Shown here piece after piece: positions 26,510-34,810 of a DNA stretch of 64,000 nucleotides. Numbering within the stretch: position 1 is the stretch's first letter; each line of letters opens with the position of its first letter. This DNA is from BJHQ01 sp964654285 (lineage in GTDB: Bacteria; Planctomycetota; UBA11346): positions 61,217 to 125,216 of the forward strand of contig CAZZJC010000010.1 of NCBI GenBank assembly GCA_964654285.1, read 5' to 3'. The notes under the pieces are model-generated. The model ran no database searches, had not been told where the DNA came from, and worked only from the letters and a program-made list of their open reading frames with translations. Position numbers and translations under genes: made by a program.

Positions 26510-28138
26510 ATGGGCGAAGCTGAACTGCGGGCCGCCGCCGATCGCCTGGAAACCGCCGAGAACCGCCTCGCCGCCCTGCACGAGCATGGCCTGGACGTGG
26601 GCGCCCTGGTGGCCCAGCTCGCCTTCGCCCGCAGCGCCCTGCGCAACGGCCAGGTCGCCGAGAGCGAGGCCATCTGCGACGAGGTCCTGGCGGCCGCCAA
26701 GCGCATGGGCGAATCCGACGAAACCCCGCGCCGCAGCGACAGCGGCCGTCTGCCGCGGTCCGGAGGACGCGATCTCGCCGCCGACGTGCGCCAGGTGCTC
26801 GACCAGGGCCTGCTCGCCAAGGCCATGGCCGATGCCGGGGCGGTGACCCGCACCGAGTTCGAGGCCCGTCTCAACCAGGTCGCGACCACCGCAGGCGGAG
26901 ACACCAGCGATCTCGAACGCCGGCTGCTTTCAGACCTGGATTGGCGCATCGAGACGATCATGGCCGAAAATGGCGGCCTGAACGTGGTCCAGCTCGACGC
27001 CAAGCTGGACGACCTGCGCCAGCGCCTGCCGGAACTCGTGGGCGCCAGCCTCGATGCCACCCGCGCCCAGATCATGGAAGACGTGCTGCGCCAGGTCCGC
27101 GACAAGACGGTCGCGGATTCCGCGCGCCAGCGCGGCGAATGGATCGCCGAGGCGGTGGCGCAGTCGCGCGCCGCCTTCATCGCCGCCGGCACGCCGAGTG
27201 ACGCCGCGCTCAAGACGCTGCACGAACAAGTCGCCGCCGACCTGGAATGGCGCATCGAGAAGGTCGCGGCCGAGCACGGCTGGTGCACGGTCGGCGATGT
27301 CGAATCGATCGTGCACAAGGCGCTGGCCGGCAGCGGGCCATCCTCCGCCACGCCGGACTTCTCGCGCCTGGAGGCGGCGCTCTCCGAATTCGTGCGCCAG
27401 ACCCTGAACCAGCAGCAGCAGTTCATCTCCGCCCTGCAGGACCGCTTCGAACGCGGCACCGCCGCGATCGTGAACCGGCTCGCGCCGGCGGGCATCATTC
27501 CGCGCAACGAGCACGCGGGCACGGAATCCGGCGCCCTCGACGCCGTCGATGCGCGTGCCGTCAAGGCGGCGGCCGAATTGCTGTCCGAACAGGCCCTCGA
27601 CCTGCAACCGAGCGAGGAACCGCGCAAATCCACCGAGGCGCTGGCCCATCCCGCCCCTGCGGCCGACCCCAACGACCAGGTGGACAAGACCGAGACGAGG
27701 GGGACGCGGAAGCTCCAGTTCGCGAACCCTCCGGCGGCAGCCGCCGGCACCGGCATCTTCACCGAGGCCGCCGCCGAGGAGTTCCCGGCCGCCCGGCCGG
27801 TCACCGAGGTCGGCTCGCGATCCATCGCCAAACCCGGCAGCGGCATCAGTTCCGAGCAGATCCTGGCCATGATCCGGGCCGAGTTCGATCGGCGCGAAAC
27901 GCGCTCCACCGTTCCGGCGGGCAGCGGCGACGATGCCGCCCTGCACGCGGCCCTGGTACGCCTCCTGCCCGCCGTGCTGGGCGAACCGGCGGTGGCGAAC
28001 CGGATCTTCTCGCTCATCTGCCTGGAGGCGATCGACCACCCGGGCGCGCTCGGCGAGGTCACCGGACTCAGGGCCTTCCTGCGCAAGGAGCTGACGGCGA
28101 TGCGCAATGCCCACGAATCGGTGGCCGCACCGGTTTGA
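26510..28138 (+). CDS. Cytoplasmic helical protein with internal repeats, unknown function
   Basis: 542 residues from ATG 26510, preceded by a run GGGGGGAT that could pair with 16S rRNA; a GTG at 26477 is the alternative. There is no signal peptide. Residues 1-65 form a TPR-like helical hairpin region (LRAAADRLETAENRLAALHEHG). A repeat of about 100 residues occurs twice, beginning DLDWRIETIMAENGG at 142 and DLEWRIEKVAAEHGW at 244. Residues 340-450 are low-complexity Ala/Glu/Pro linker, and a compact C-terminal helical domain (about 455-540) follows. No family recognised. It is separated by 77 bp from the lipoprotein gene and converges on the aldehyde dehydrogenase gene. Confidence 0.7.
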   Translation: MGEAELRAAADRLETAENRLAALHEHGLDVGALVAQLAFARSALRNGQVAESEAICDEVLAAAKRMGESDETPRRSDSGRLPRSGGRDLAADVRQVLDQGLLAKAMADAGAVTRTEFEARLNQVATTAGGDTSDLERRLLSDLDWRIETIMAENGGLNVVQLDAKLDDLRQRLPELVGASLDATRAQIMEDVLRQVRDKTVADSARQRGEWIAEAVAQSRAAFIAAGTPSDAALKTLHEQVAADLEWRIEKVAAEHGWCTVGDVESIVHKALAGSGPSSATPDFSRLEAALSEFVRQTLNQQQQFISALQDRFERGTAAIVNRLAPAGIIPRNEHAGTESGALDAVDARAVKAAAELLSEQALDLQPSEEPRKSTEALAHPAPAADPNDQVDKTETRGTRKLQFANPPAAAAGTGIFTEAAAEEFPAARPVTEVGSRSIAKPGSGISSEQILAMIRAEFDRRETRSTVPAGSGDDAALHAALVRLLPAVLGEPAVANRIFSLICLEAIDHPGALGEVTGLRAFLRKELTAMRNAHESVAAPV

Positions 28139-28154
28139 TCAGCGGTCTTCGGTT

Positions 28155-29429
28155 TCAGCCCGGACGCCAGAGCACCTTGGGCTGGGTGTAGTCGAGGACG
28201 CTCGCGAAGGTGCCTTCGCGGCCGCAGCCGGATTCCTTCATGCCGCCGAAGGGCAGGCGGTCATCGCGCCGGGTCGGCACATCGTTGATCACCAGGGCGC
28301 CGACATTGAGCTGGCTGAAGGCGAAGCGGATGGCGGTCTCGTCGTCGGTGTAGAGTCCGGCCTGCAGGCCATACGGGGTCAGCTCGGCGAAATGCATGGC
28401 CTCGGCCATGTCCCGGTAGCGGTGCAGCGTGGCGAGCGGGGCGAAGGCCTCGGTGTCGTGCACGCCGGGGGCCCAGGCGGGCAGGCCGTCGATGAGGGTC
28501 GGGGCGAGGGTGAGATCCTTCCAGGCGCCGCCGGTCAGGATCCGCCCGCCCTGGGCCGCATAGCGCGCGAGCAGACCCTGGATGCGGGTCCTGGCGGCGG
28601 CATCGATCACCGGGCCGCAGAGGATGCCTTCGTCGGCGGGATCGCCGGTGGGCAGGGCGGCGAAAGCGGCGCACAGCGCGTCACGCCAGTCGTCGCGACC
28701 GTCGGGGATGAGGATGCGCTGCACGCTGACGCAGCTCTGGCCGGCATTGGCGCAGGCGCCGAAGGCGATGGAGCGCGCCGCCGCCGCGATGTCGGCGGTG
28801 CGGTGCAGGATCACCGCGGCGTTGCCGCCGAGTTCGAGCACCACCCGGGCGCGGGTGGCGAGGCGCTGGAGGCGGCGGCCGACCGCGTCCGAGCCGGTGA
28901 ACGACAGCAGGGCCAGGCGTTCGTCCGCGACCAGCGCCGCCACCGCATCGTCGCCGAGCGCGGCGAGCTGGACCAGGCCTTCGGGGCAGCCGGCCTGGAG
29001 CAGCAGGTCGAGCGCGAGTTCGGCGACGCCGGGCGCCCGTGGGCTGGGTTTCCAGAGCACCGGACAGCCACCGGCCAGGGCCGGAGCGAGCTTGTGGCAG
29101 GCGAGATTGAGCGGGAAGTTGAACGGCGTCACCGCGAGCACCGGACCGAGGGCGACGCGCACGATCTCGGCCTTGCCGCCGTCGCCGAGATCGTGCGGCT
29201 GCGGCTCGATCAGATGCATCGCATCGGCGGTCGAGCGCACCACCGCCACGGCGCGCTTGACCTCGTGGCGCGCCAGGCGGATCGGCTTGCGGGTCGCGCC
29301 CGTGATGGTCTGAGCCAGGATCTCGGCGGATCTTTCCATGCGATCGGCCCAGCGCACGAGCAGGCTCTTCCGCTCGCCAGCGGGCAAGGGATCGACCAGG
29401 GCGCAGGCGGTGGCGAGCAGGTCCGTCAT
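28155..29429 (-). CDS. NAD(P)-dependent aldehyde dehydrogenase
   Basis: 424 residues from ATG 29429 (MTDLLATACALVDPLP), a little shorter than the 470-500 usual in the family because the N-terminal arm is short. Motifs in order: GPVLAVTPFNFPLNL near 115, FTGSDAVGRRL near 195, LELGGNAAVIL near 210, catalytic Cys233 in AGQSCVSV, and the FGGMKESGCGREG C-terminal motif. It oxidises an aldehyde to an acid with the hydride passed to NAD(P). It lies 83 bp downstream of an HMGL-like aldolase gene on the same strand, so it may consume the aldehyde released by that enzyme (inference). It is not of the acylating DmpF type that normally partners DmpG. Confidence 0.93.
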   Translation of the reverse strand: MTDLLATACALVDPLPAGERKSLLVRWADRMERSAEILAQTITGATRKPIRLARHEVKRAVAVVRSTADAMHLIEPQPHDLGDGGKAEIVRVALGPVLAVTPFNFPLNLACHKLAPALAGGCPVLWKPSPRAPGVAELALDLLLQAGCPEGLVQLAALGDDAVAALVADERLALLSFTGSDAVGRRLQRLATRARVVLELGGNAAVILHRTADIAAAARSIAFGACANAGQSCVSVQRILIPDGRDDWRDALCAAFAALPTGDPADEGILCGPVIDAAARTRIQGLLARYAAQGGRILTGGAWKDLTLAPTLIDGLPAWAPGVHDTEAFAPLATLHRYRDMAEAMHFAELTPYGLQAGLYTDDETAIRFAFSQLNVGALVINDVPTRRDDRLPFGGMKESGCGREGTFASVLDYTQPKVLWRPG

Positions 29430-29512
29430 GATTCGCTCAAGGATCGGCGGGTGCGGGTCCGGGTGCAACCCTCAGGCCGATGCCGGGAAGCCGCCCGTCG
29501 GTCCAGGCAGGC

Positions 29513-30502
29513 TCACTCCTTGATGGTGATCGAATCATAGAATCCCACCCAGTCGGCATGGCGGTCGGACTCGTTGAATTCCATCGCCGCGCGCGGGTGC
29601 AGGTTCATCAGGCCGCTGAGCATGTAGGGGATGTCGAAACCCCAGCGCACGTCCTTGCGCAGCGGTTCGATGTGGTGCTGCACGCAGTGGATGAGCGGAC
29701 GTAGACGGTAGCGCGGATTGTGCAGGAAGCCGGCGAGGAGCTCGGTCGGGCAGTTGCCGGCGCCGCGGCCCAGCCCGGCCAGGCTGCCATCGACCAGGTT
29801 GGCACCGCGCACGATCGCCTCGATGGTGTTGGCGAAGGCGAGCTGCTGGTTGTTGTGGGTGTGGACGCCGACCTCCTTGCCCGCCGGACCGGCATGCGAC
29901 AGATAGAGGTCGACGTATTCGCGCACCTGTTCGCCGTAGAGCGAGCCGAAGCTGTCGACGACGTAGATCGCCCCGGTCGGGCACTTCGCGAGCAGTTCCA
30001 GGGCGCCCTCCAGCTCGTTCCGGGGCGCGGTCGACAGCGCCATGATGTTGACGCAGGTCTCATAGCCCTTGTCGGCGGCGGCGGTGACGAGTTCGATCGC
30101 GGCCGGGATCTGATGGATGTAGGTGGCGACGCGGACCATGCTGATCTCGCTGTCCTCGCGCGGCAGCAGGTCGGTCCTGTGATCGGTGCGGTCGACGTCG
30201 GCCATCACCGACAGCTTGGTGCGCGCCACCAGGCCGTCGGCGGACTCGACCACGCGCTTGAGGTCATCCTCGCTGCAGAATCTCCACTTCCCGTGCGCGC
30301 CCTCGGTGTACATGCCGCGCGCGCCCTTGTAGCCGATCTCCATGTAGTCGATGCCGCCCTCGCTGCACGCCTGGTAGACGGCCTGCACGACCGCATCGGT
30401 GAACTTGTGGTCGTTCATCAGACCGCCATCGCGGATGGTGCAGTCGACGATGCGGATCTCGGGACGGTAGCCGACCCAGCGGCGGGCGCGGTTCTCGGTC
30501 AT
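29513..30502 (-). CDS. HMGL-like aldolase (4-hydroxy-2-oxovalerate-aldolase-like)
   Basis: 329 residues from ATG 30502, preceded by a good ribosome site (GAGGAA, 5-nt spacer); the earlier ATG at 30526 lacks one. The TIM-barrel signature of the DRE-metallolyase family is visible: EIRIVDCTIRDGG (metal-binding Asp) at the start, YMEIGYKG near 52, VGVHTHNNQQLAFANTIEAI (metal-binding HxH) near 207, and VDGSLAGLGRGAGNCPTELL near 232. These are the hallmarks of DmpG/MhpE-like aldolases that split 4-hydroxy-2-oxoacids into pyruvate and an aldehyde. The C-terminal communication domain of true DmpG is short here, so the substrate may differ. Confidence 0.88.
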   Translation of the reverse strand: MTENRARRWVGYRPEIRIVDCTIRDGGLMNDHKFTDAVVQAVYQACSEGGIDYMEIGYKGARGMYTEGAHGKWRFCSEDDLKRVVESADGLVARTKLSVMADVDRTDHRTDLLPREDSEISMVRVATYIHQIPAAIELVTAAADKGYETCVNIMALSTAPRNELEGALELLAKCPTGAIYVVDSFGSLYGEQVREYVDLYLSHAGPAGKEVGVHTHNNQQLAFANTIEAIVRGANLVDGSLAGLGRGAGNCPTELLAGFLHNPRYRLRPLIHCVQHHIEPLRKDVRWGFDIPYMLSGLMNLHPRAAMEFNESDRHADWVGFYDSITIKE

Positions 30503-30590
30503 GGGGGTTCCTCGGGCCGGGACCATGGCGGAATGGGAAGGGTCGGCAACAGGCAGGTGGGATCGCGTTCGCCTGGTTCGGACGGATCGG

Positions 30591-32540
30591 TCAGCGCGGA
30601 GCGCCAGACCAGGCCTTGTTCACCTGCTGGGTCATCCAATTCAGCTTCTTGCCCAGTTCCTTGACCTGGTCCTTGCTCACCCCGATCGGCGGTACGAACT
30701 GGGGGTCAGCCAGCCAGGCGTCGATCTCGACGCGCGACTTCGCGATGAAGTTCTTGGCCACGGTGAGTTTCGCCAGGCCGGTCGAGACCAGCATGCTCTT
30801 CTCGCCGTTCTCGTCGATCCACTTCACGATGGCGCCATAGGTCTCGGCACGCGGCTTGTCCTTGGCGAGGAAGTCGCGCCAGGCCTTGAGGTCGTTGCCG
30901 CAGGTCTTGGCCACGTCGGGGCGCTGGTAGACCTTCTCGACCAGGGTGACCAGGGCGGTGAAGCAGGCTGGTTCGTCACCGAGCGCGGCAAGGCGGTCGA
31001 GCGCCGGGCGCAGCGCCAGCAGTTCGTCGAACCCGCTGCCGACCAGGCCCAGCGCCTGCGCCGCGACCGGGCGGATGGCCGGGTTTTCGAGGCCGGCGAT
31101 GAGCTTGTCCACGGTCTCCGCCGCCCAGGCGCGCTGATCATCGCTGACGTTGTGCAGCGACGGCGGCAGGCAGGAATAGGCCAGGCAGGCCGCGAGCCAG
31201 CCGCCGTCGATGCCGTCCAGGCCCAGGCTGCCGATGTCGTTGGCGAGCGCGAGCACGGCGTCGCGCGCGCCCCACAGCTTCAGGTTGCGGGCGGCCTTGA
31301 GCGCCCCGACGAGTTCCGCCTTGTCGGTCTCCTTGCGGATCTTGGCGCCGATCTGCTGCCCCAGTTCGCGCCGCGTCCTGGTGCCGGCGGCGTCGTCGCC
31401 CACGCGCATCCCGGGCGCGCCCAGGCTTTCCAGGGCGAGGGCGCGGATCTCGGGCGGAGTCTGCTCGCCCAGCAGGTCGAGCACGGCACGCAGGTGCGCG
31501 GTGGTCGCGCGCGTCACCAGCGCGGCGCGCAGACGGGCGTGCCTCACCACCAGATCGGCGCTCGGCCCCTTGAGCAGGTGGAGGGCGAGACCGAGGGCGT
31601 CGGCATTGTTCTCGGACAACGTCGCCAAGCCCTCGAGCGCAGCCTGGATCCGCTCGCCATCGATGCCCGGCGTCGCCGCGATCCTGGCCAGGATCGCCGC
31701 CGCCCCGCCACCGGTCGAACCGGGACGGTTCGCCTTGACCAGCAGGGCGGTGGCCGTGATCGCGCGGCCGCGCAGGATCTCGGGATCGGACTTGCCCGCG
31801 CCTGCCTCGACGCCCGGCCCGGCCGGTTTGGGGGCTGCGCTGACGGCCCATTTTTCCAGGGCGGACGGCAGCATCAGCATCTGCCCGGTGGCGTTGTCGC
31901 GGACGGGATCGAAGATCTCGACCAGGGCCTTGAGTGCCTTCAGGCGCTGCTCCTCCGTGATCAGGCTTTCGGGCCGATCGATGATGCCGACCAGGGCGCG
32001 GGCGTGTTTGACCTTCACCGCCAGATAGATCTGGGCCTCGACCGGGCCATGGTCGCAGGCGATGGCGTCCTCGACCCAGTTGGGATCATTCGCGACGACG
32101 GCCAGGTAGGCGTCGGCCGCGCCGATGCTGCCCTGCGCCTTGGCGGCGGGCGTCGGCTGGCCCTGCGCTTCCGGCTTGAAGGTGTCGAGTTCGCGCAGCG
32201 CGATCCAGCGCCGCACCGGATTCCAGGCGCTCCAGACGATGATCCCGACCACGATCAGGCTGCCGAGGACGATCAACGGCTTGTAGCTGCCGGCCGAGCC
32301 GCGCTGGCGCCGGCGTTCGGAGGCGCTCAGGACGGACGCTGCTCCACCCGATTTTTCCGGTTGGGCCGGCGCCGGATCCTCCTGCACCGGCTTGCGGGCG
32401 CTGCCCCGCGTGTCCGGCTTCGCGCGGGCGCCGGAGCGCGTCGCAGAACGGGTGGCCGACGCCTTGCTGTCCGGGGCACGGCCGGCACGGGACGAAGCGG
32501 CGTTGCGGGGAGCGGCCTCACGCGATCCAGGGCGGTTCAT
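30591..32540 (-). CDS. Single-pass membrane protein with HEAT-like repeats
   Basis: 649 residues from ATG 32540 (MNRPGSREAAPR). The first 85 residues are a basic, disordered cytoplasmic tail rich in Arg, Ala and Ser. One membrane helix follows (YKPLIVLGSLIVVGIIVWSAW, about 86-106). The remainder is a long extracytoplasmic helical array with HEAT-like units, for example LRAVLDLLGEQTPPEIRALALESLG near 355 and ENPAIRPVAAQALGLVGSG near 510. Repeats of this sort normally mediate protein binding. I recognise no specific family. The gene stands alone on the minus strand, 88 bp from the aldolase gene downstream. Confidence 0.78.
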   Translation of the reverse strand: MNRPGSREAAPRNAASSRAGRAPDSKASATRSATRSGARAKPDTRGSARKPVQEDPAPAQPEKSGGAASVLSASERRRQRGSAGSYKPLIVLGSLIVVGIIVWSAWNPVRRWIALRELDTFKPEAQGQPTPAAKAQGSIGAADAYLAVVANDPNWVEDAIACDHGPVEAQIYLAVKVKHARALVGIIDRPESLITEEQRLKALKALVEIFDPVRDNATGQMLMLPSALEKWAVSAAPKPAGPGVEAGAGKSDPEILRGRAITATALLVKANRPGSTGGGAAAILARIAATPGIDGERIQAALEGLATLSENNADALGLALHLLKGPSADLVVRHARLRAALVTRATTAHLRAVLDLLGEQTPPEIRALALESLGAPGMRVGDDAAGTRTRRELGQQIGAKIRKETDKAELVGALKAARNLKLWGARDAVLALANDIGSLGLDGIDGGWLAACLAYSCLPPSLHNVSDDQRAWAAETVDKLIAGLENPAIRPVAAQALGLVGSGFDELLALRPALDRLAALGDEPACFTALVTLVEKVYQRPDVAKTCGNDLKAWRDFLAKDKPRAETYGAIVKWIDENGEKSMLVSTGLAKLTVAKNFIAKSRVEIDAWLADPQFVPPIGVSKDQVKELGKKLNWMTQQVNKAWSGAPR

Positions 32541-32618
32541 GCACCCAGGATAGGCGCCTCCGGGCGGCATGCGACCGGACCGGGAACCGGCCGCGCGTCG
32601 CGTGGGTGAACCGCCGGT

Positions 32619-32813
32619 CTAGCGACCAGACCCGGCGAATTCCGAAAGAATCGCACGCATGTGCAGGATCGGCAGGGAGAAATGCCCCTCGCCGGGAACG
32701 CGTCGCAACCTGGCGCCGGGAATCCGTTCCACCAGGTGCCGGGCGAAGGCCGACGGCACGACGCCATCGACGCCGCCGTGCCAGAGGGCAACGGCGGGGC
32801 GAAAACGCGAGAC
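32619..32813 (-). pseudogene. Relic of an alpha/beta hydrolase C-terminus
   Basis: On the minus strand the last 64 codons before a TAG stop read like the end of an alpha/beta hydrolase: ALWHGGVDGVVPSAFARHLV (the strand with the catalytic Asp in HGGVDGVVP) and, about 20 residues later, GEGHFSLPILHMRAIL with the catalytic His in GEGHFS. A full enzyme would need about 200 further residues, but the frame upstream turns into antisense of the GH28 gene with no nucleophile elbow. It looks like the remaining 3' end of a gene cut by the event that put the GH28 gene here. It contains no start of its own that would give a working protein. Confidence 0.5.
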
Positions 32814-32889
32814 GGGAATGCGCGTCGAGGCATTCCGCTGGCTGGACAGACCGTCCCGGCATCCACCATCCCCGAGCCCGGAGCATCCC

Positions 32890-34302
32890 ATGCCCACCCT
32901 CGCCGAACGCCTTCGCCAGACCGGCAACCCCGTCGCCACCACCGCCGCCATCCAGGCTGAGATCGAGGCCCTGGCGAGCGCAGGCGGAGGAGTGGTGACG
33001 GTCCCGCCCGGCATCTGGACCATCACCACCCTCTTCCTGCGCAGCGGCATCCGCCTGCGCCTCGACCAGGGGTGCACCCTGCGTGCGCACGACGATATCG
33101 ATCTCTATCCCAATCTGACCGCAGGCCACAACAATGACCGCCAGCCCTTCCATCTCCTGGCGGCCATCGACTGCCAGGATGTCGCGATCGAAGGACCGGG
33201 CACGGTCGATGGCAACGGCTTCGCCTTCTGGGAGCCGCCGCTGAACGACCGCCGCGCACGGGGCGAGGACATCAGCGACGTGCTCCGCCGGCGGCCCTTC
33301 CAGATCGCCTATCCGCAATGGTGGATCGAGAAGGATCGCCGGGTCAGCCCGCTGATCGAGCTGTCGCGCTGCCGCAACGTCCGCCTGTCCGACCTCACCA
33401 TCCGCAACAGTCCGGGCTGGACGGTGCATACCGACTGCTGCGACGAGGTGACCTTCCGCGGCGTCACCGTGGACAACCACCTGTTCGGTCCGAATACCGA
33501 CGGATTCGACATCAACGGCTGCCGCGACGTGGTGGTGTCGGGCTGCCGCCTGACCTGCGGCGATGACGCGATCATCCTCAAGGCCACCGGCGATGCGCGC
33601 TCCTGCGAGCGGGTGGTGGTCAGCGACTGCATCCTGGCGACCAACTGCGCCGCCCTCGGCCTGGGGGCGGAGACCGTCCACCCGATCCGCGACATCGCCT
33701 TCAGCAACTGCGCGATCCGCCAATCCCTGCGCGTGGTGCAGATCGAGATGTGGGATCCCAGCCTGATCGAGAACATCGCGATCAGCAACCTCACCGGCCG
33801 GACCCTGTCGGAGGTGCCGCTCGAACGTCCGATCTACATCGACATCCAGCACTTCAACCGCAAGGACGGCAAGCTCGGCCATTGCCGCAACGTCGCGATC
33901 AGCAACTGCGCCTTCACCACCCGGGGCCGGATCCTGATGACCGCCGCCGACGGGGCGACCATCGATGGCGTGTCGCTCAGCGACATCGCGCTCACCTATC
34001 CCGGGATCGAGGATTCGGCGCGCACGGTGCCTGCGAGCCGCAGCAACCAGATGTCCAACAGCAGCCCGCTCTCGCGCGCGATCAATGCCGCCGTGGTGGC
34101 GGACAACGTGGCGAATCTCAGCGTGCGCAATCTGCTGTGCCGCTGGCCCGGCACGATCGACGGCCCGGCCTACCACGGGCTCTGGTGCCGCAACACGACC
34201 GGGTTCGTCGATGCGCCGTTGCTGACCTCCAGTCGCCCGGGCCACCCGAATCTGGTGCTCAACGGCAGTGCGGTCCAGGTGCGCGCACCGCTGGCGGGCT
34301 GA
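32890..34302 (+). CDS. Glycoside hydrolase family 28-like (polygalacturonase-fold) protein
   Basis: 470 residues from ATG 32890, without a signal peptide. The right-handed beta-helix of pectinases is apparent: a pectate-lyase-like start (GGGVVTVPPGIWTITTLFLRSG), VAIEGPGTVDGNG near 98, LIELSRCRNVRLSDLTIRNSPGW near 155, NTDGFDI near 203, and CGDDAIILK near 224. The two Asp motifs are kept, but the usual GHG motif reads NCAALGLGAE and the R-I-K region reads VVQIEMWD. Activity may be altered, or this may be a different subfamily. Hydrolysis of galacturonan-like chains is the family role; lack of an export signal suggests action on imported oligosaccharides. It is oriented away from the hydrolase relic. 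Confidence 0.87.
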   Translation: MPTLAERLRQTGNPVATTAAIQAEIEALASAGGGVVTVPPGIWTITTLFLRSGIRLRLDQGCTLRAHDDIDLYPNLTAGHNNDRQPFHLLAAIDCQDVAIEGPGTVDGNGFAFWEPPLNDRRARGEDISDVLRRRPFQIAYPQWWIEKDRRVSPLIELSRCRNVRLSDLTIRNSPGWTVHTDCCDEVTFRGVTVDNHLFGPNTDGFDINGCRDVVVSGCRLTCGDDAIILKATGDARSCERVVVSDCILATNCAALGLGAETVHPIRDIAFSNCAIRQSLRVVQIEMWDPSLIENIAISNLTGRTLSEVPLERPIYIDIQHFNRKDGKLGHCRNVAISNCAFTTRGRILMTAADGATIDGVSLSDIALTYPGIEDSARTVPASRSNQMSNSSPLSRAINAAVVADNVANLSVRNLLCRWPGTIDGPAYHGLWCRNTTGFVDAPLLTSSRPGHPNLVLNGSAVQVRAPLAG

Positions 34303-34323
34303 ACCGGGCGCCGACCGCGAAGC

Positions 34324-34722
34324 TCAGCGAGCGGCGGTCAGCAGCGGGATGTATTTGCGGTCGGTGGCCAGGATGTGCGCCGACAGCCAGTCCTTGACCA
34401 TGGGCAGGAGATGGTCGGTCAGGACGGCCCGGCCATCGAGGTAGTCGTCGTGCGCCTGGAGCACGCTCACGGTGAAGCGGTGGTGTTCCGCCCGGTGCGC
34501 TTCGAGGTCGGCATAGCGGGCGGATTCCAGCAGGCGCTCCTCCAGATTGAAATGGGTCTGGATGTAGTCGACCAGGCTGACGAGCACCGACACCGAGACT
34601 TCGCGCGAGCCGGAACCCGCCGCGTCATGGAGTTCATTCACCAGGGCGAAGAGCTGCTGGTGCTGATGGTCGATGGCAGGGATGCCGGTGGCGTACGAGG
34701 CGTTCCATTCCAGGAAAGGCAT
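34324..34722 (-). CDS. Bacteriohemerythrin
   Basis: A 132-residue oxygen- or iron-binding four-helix protein. The family pattern is complete: IPAIDHQHQQLFALVNELHD (two His), THFNLEERLL (HxxxE), HRAEHHRF (two His) and HILATDRKYIPLL (His and Asp at the C-terminus), which hold the di-iron centre. Two in-frame Met codons are possible. The second (34722) lies 7 nt from a GGAG ribosome site, whereas the first (34728) touches it, so 34722 was preferred. The gene stands alone, convergent with the GH28 gene and 88 bp from the RNase E/G gene. Likely cytoplasmic oxygen storage or sensing. Confidence 0.95.
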   Translation of the reverse strand: MPFLEWNASYATGIPAIDHQHQQLFALVNELHDAAGSGSREVSVSVLVSLVDYIQTHFNLEERLLESARYADLEAHRAEHHRFTVSVLQAHDDYLDGRAVLTDHLLPMVKDWLSAHILATDRKYIPLLTAAR

Positions 34723-34810
34723 GGGCATTCTCCGGTGCTGGCGGAACCATGCCTGACTTTCCCGGTGCTGGCAAGCAGGGGGAGTTGGAACAAGGCCGAG
34801 GTCAATCGCC

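Noticed and set aside
28107..29540. A plus-strand frame opposite the aldehyde dehydrogenase gene
   Set aside because: Shadow of an enzyme gene with intact catalytic motifs.
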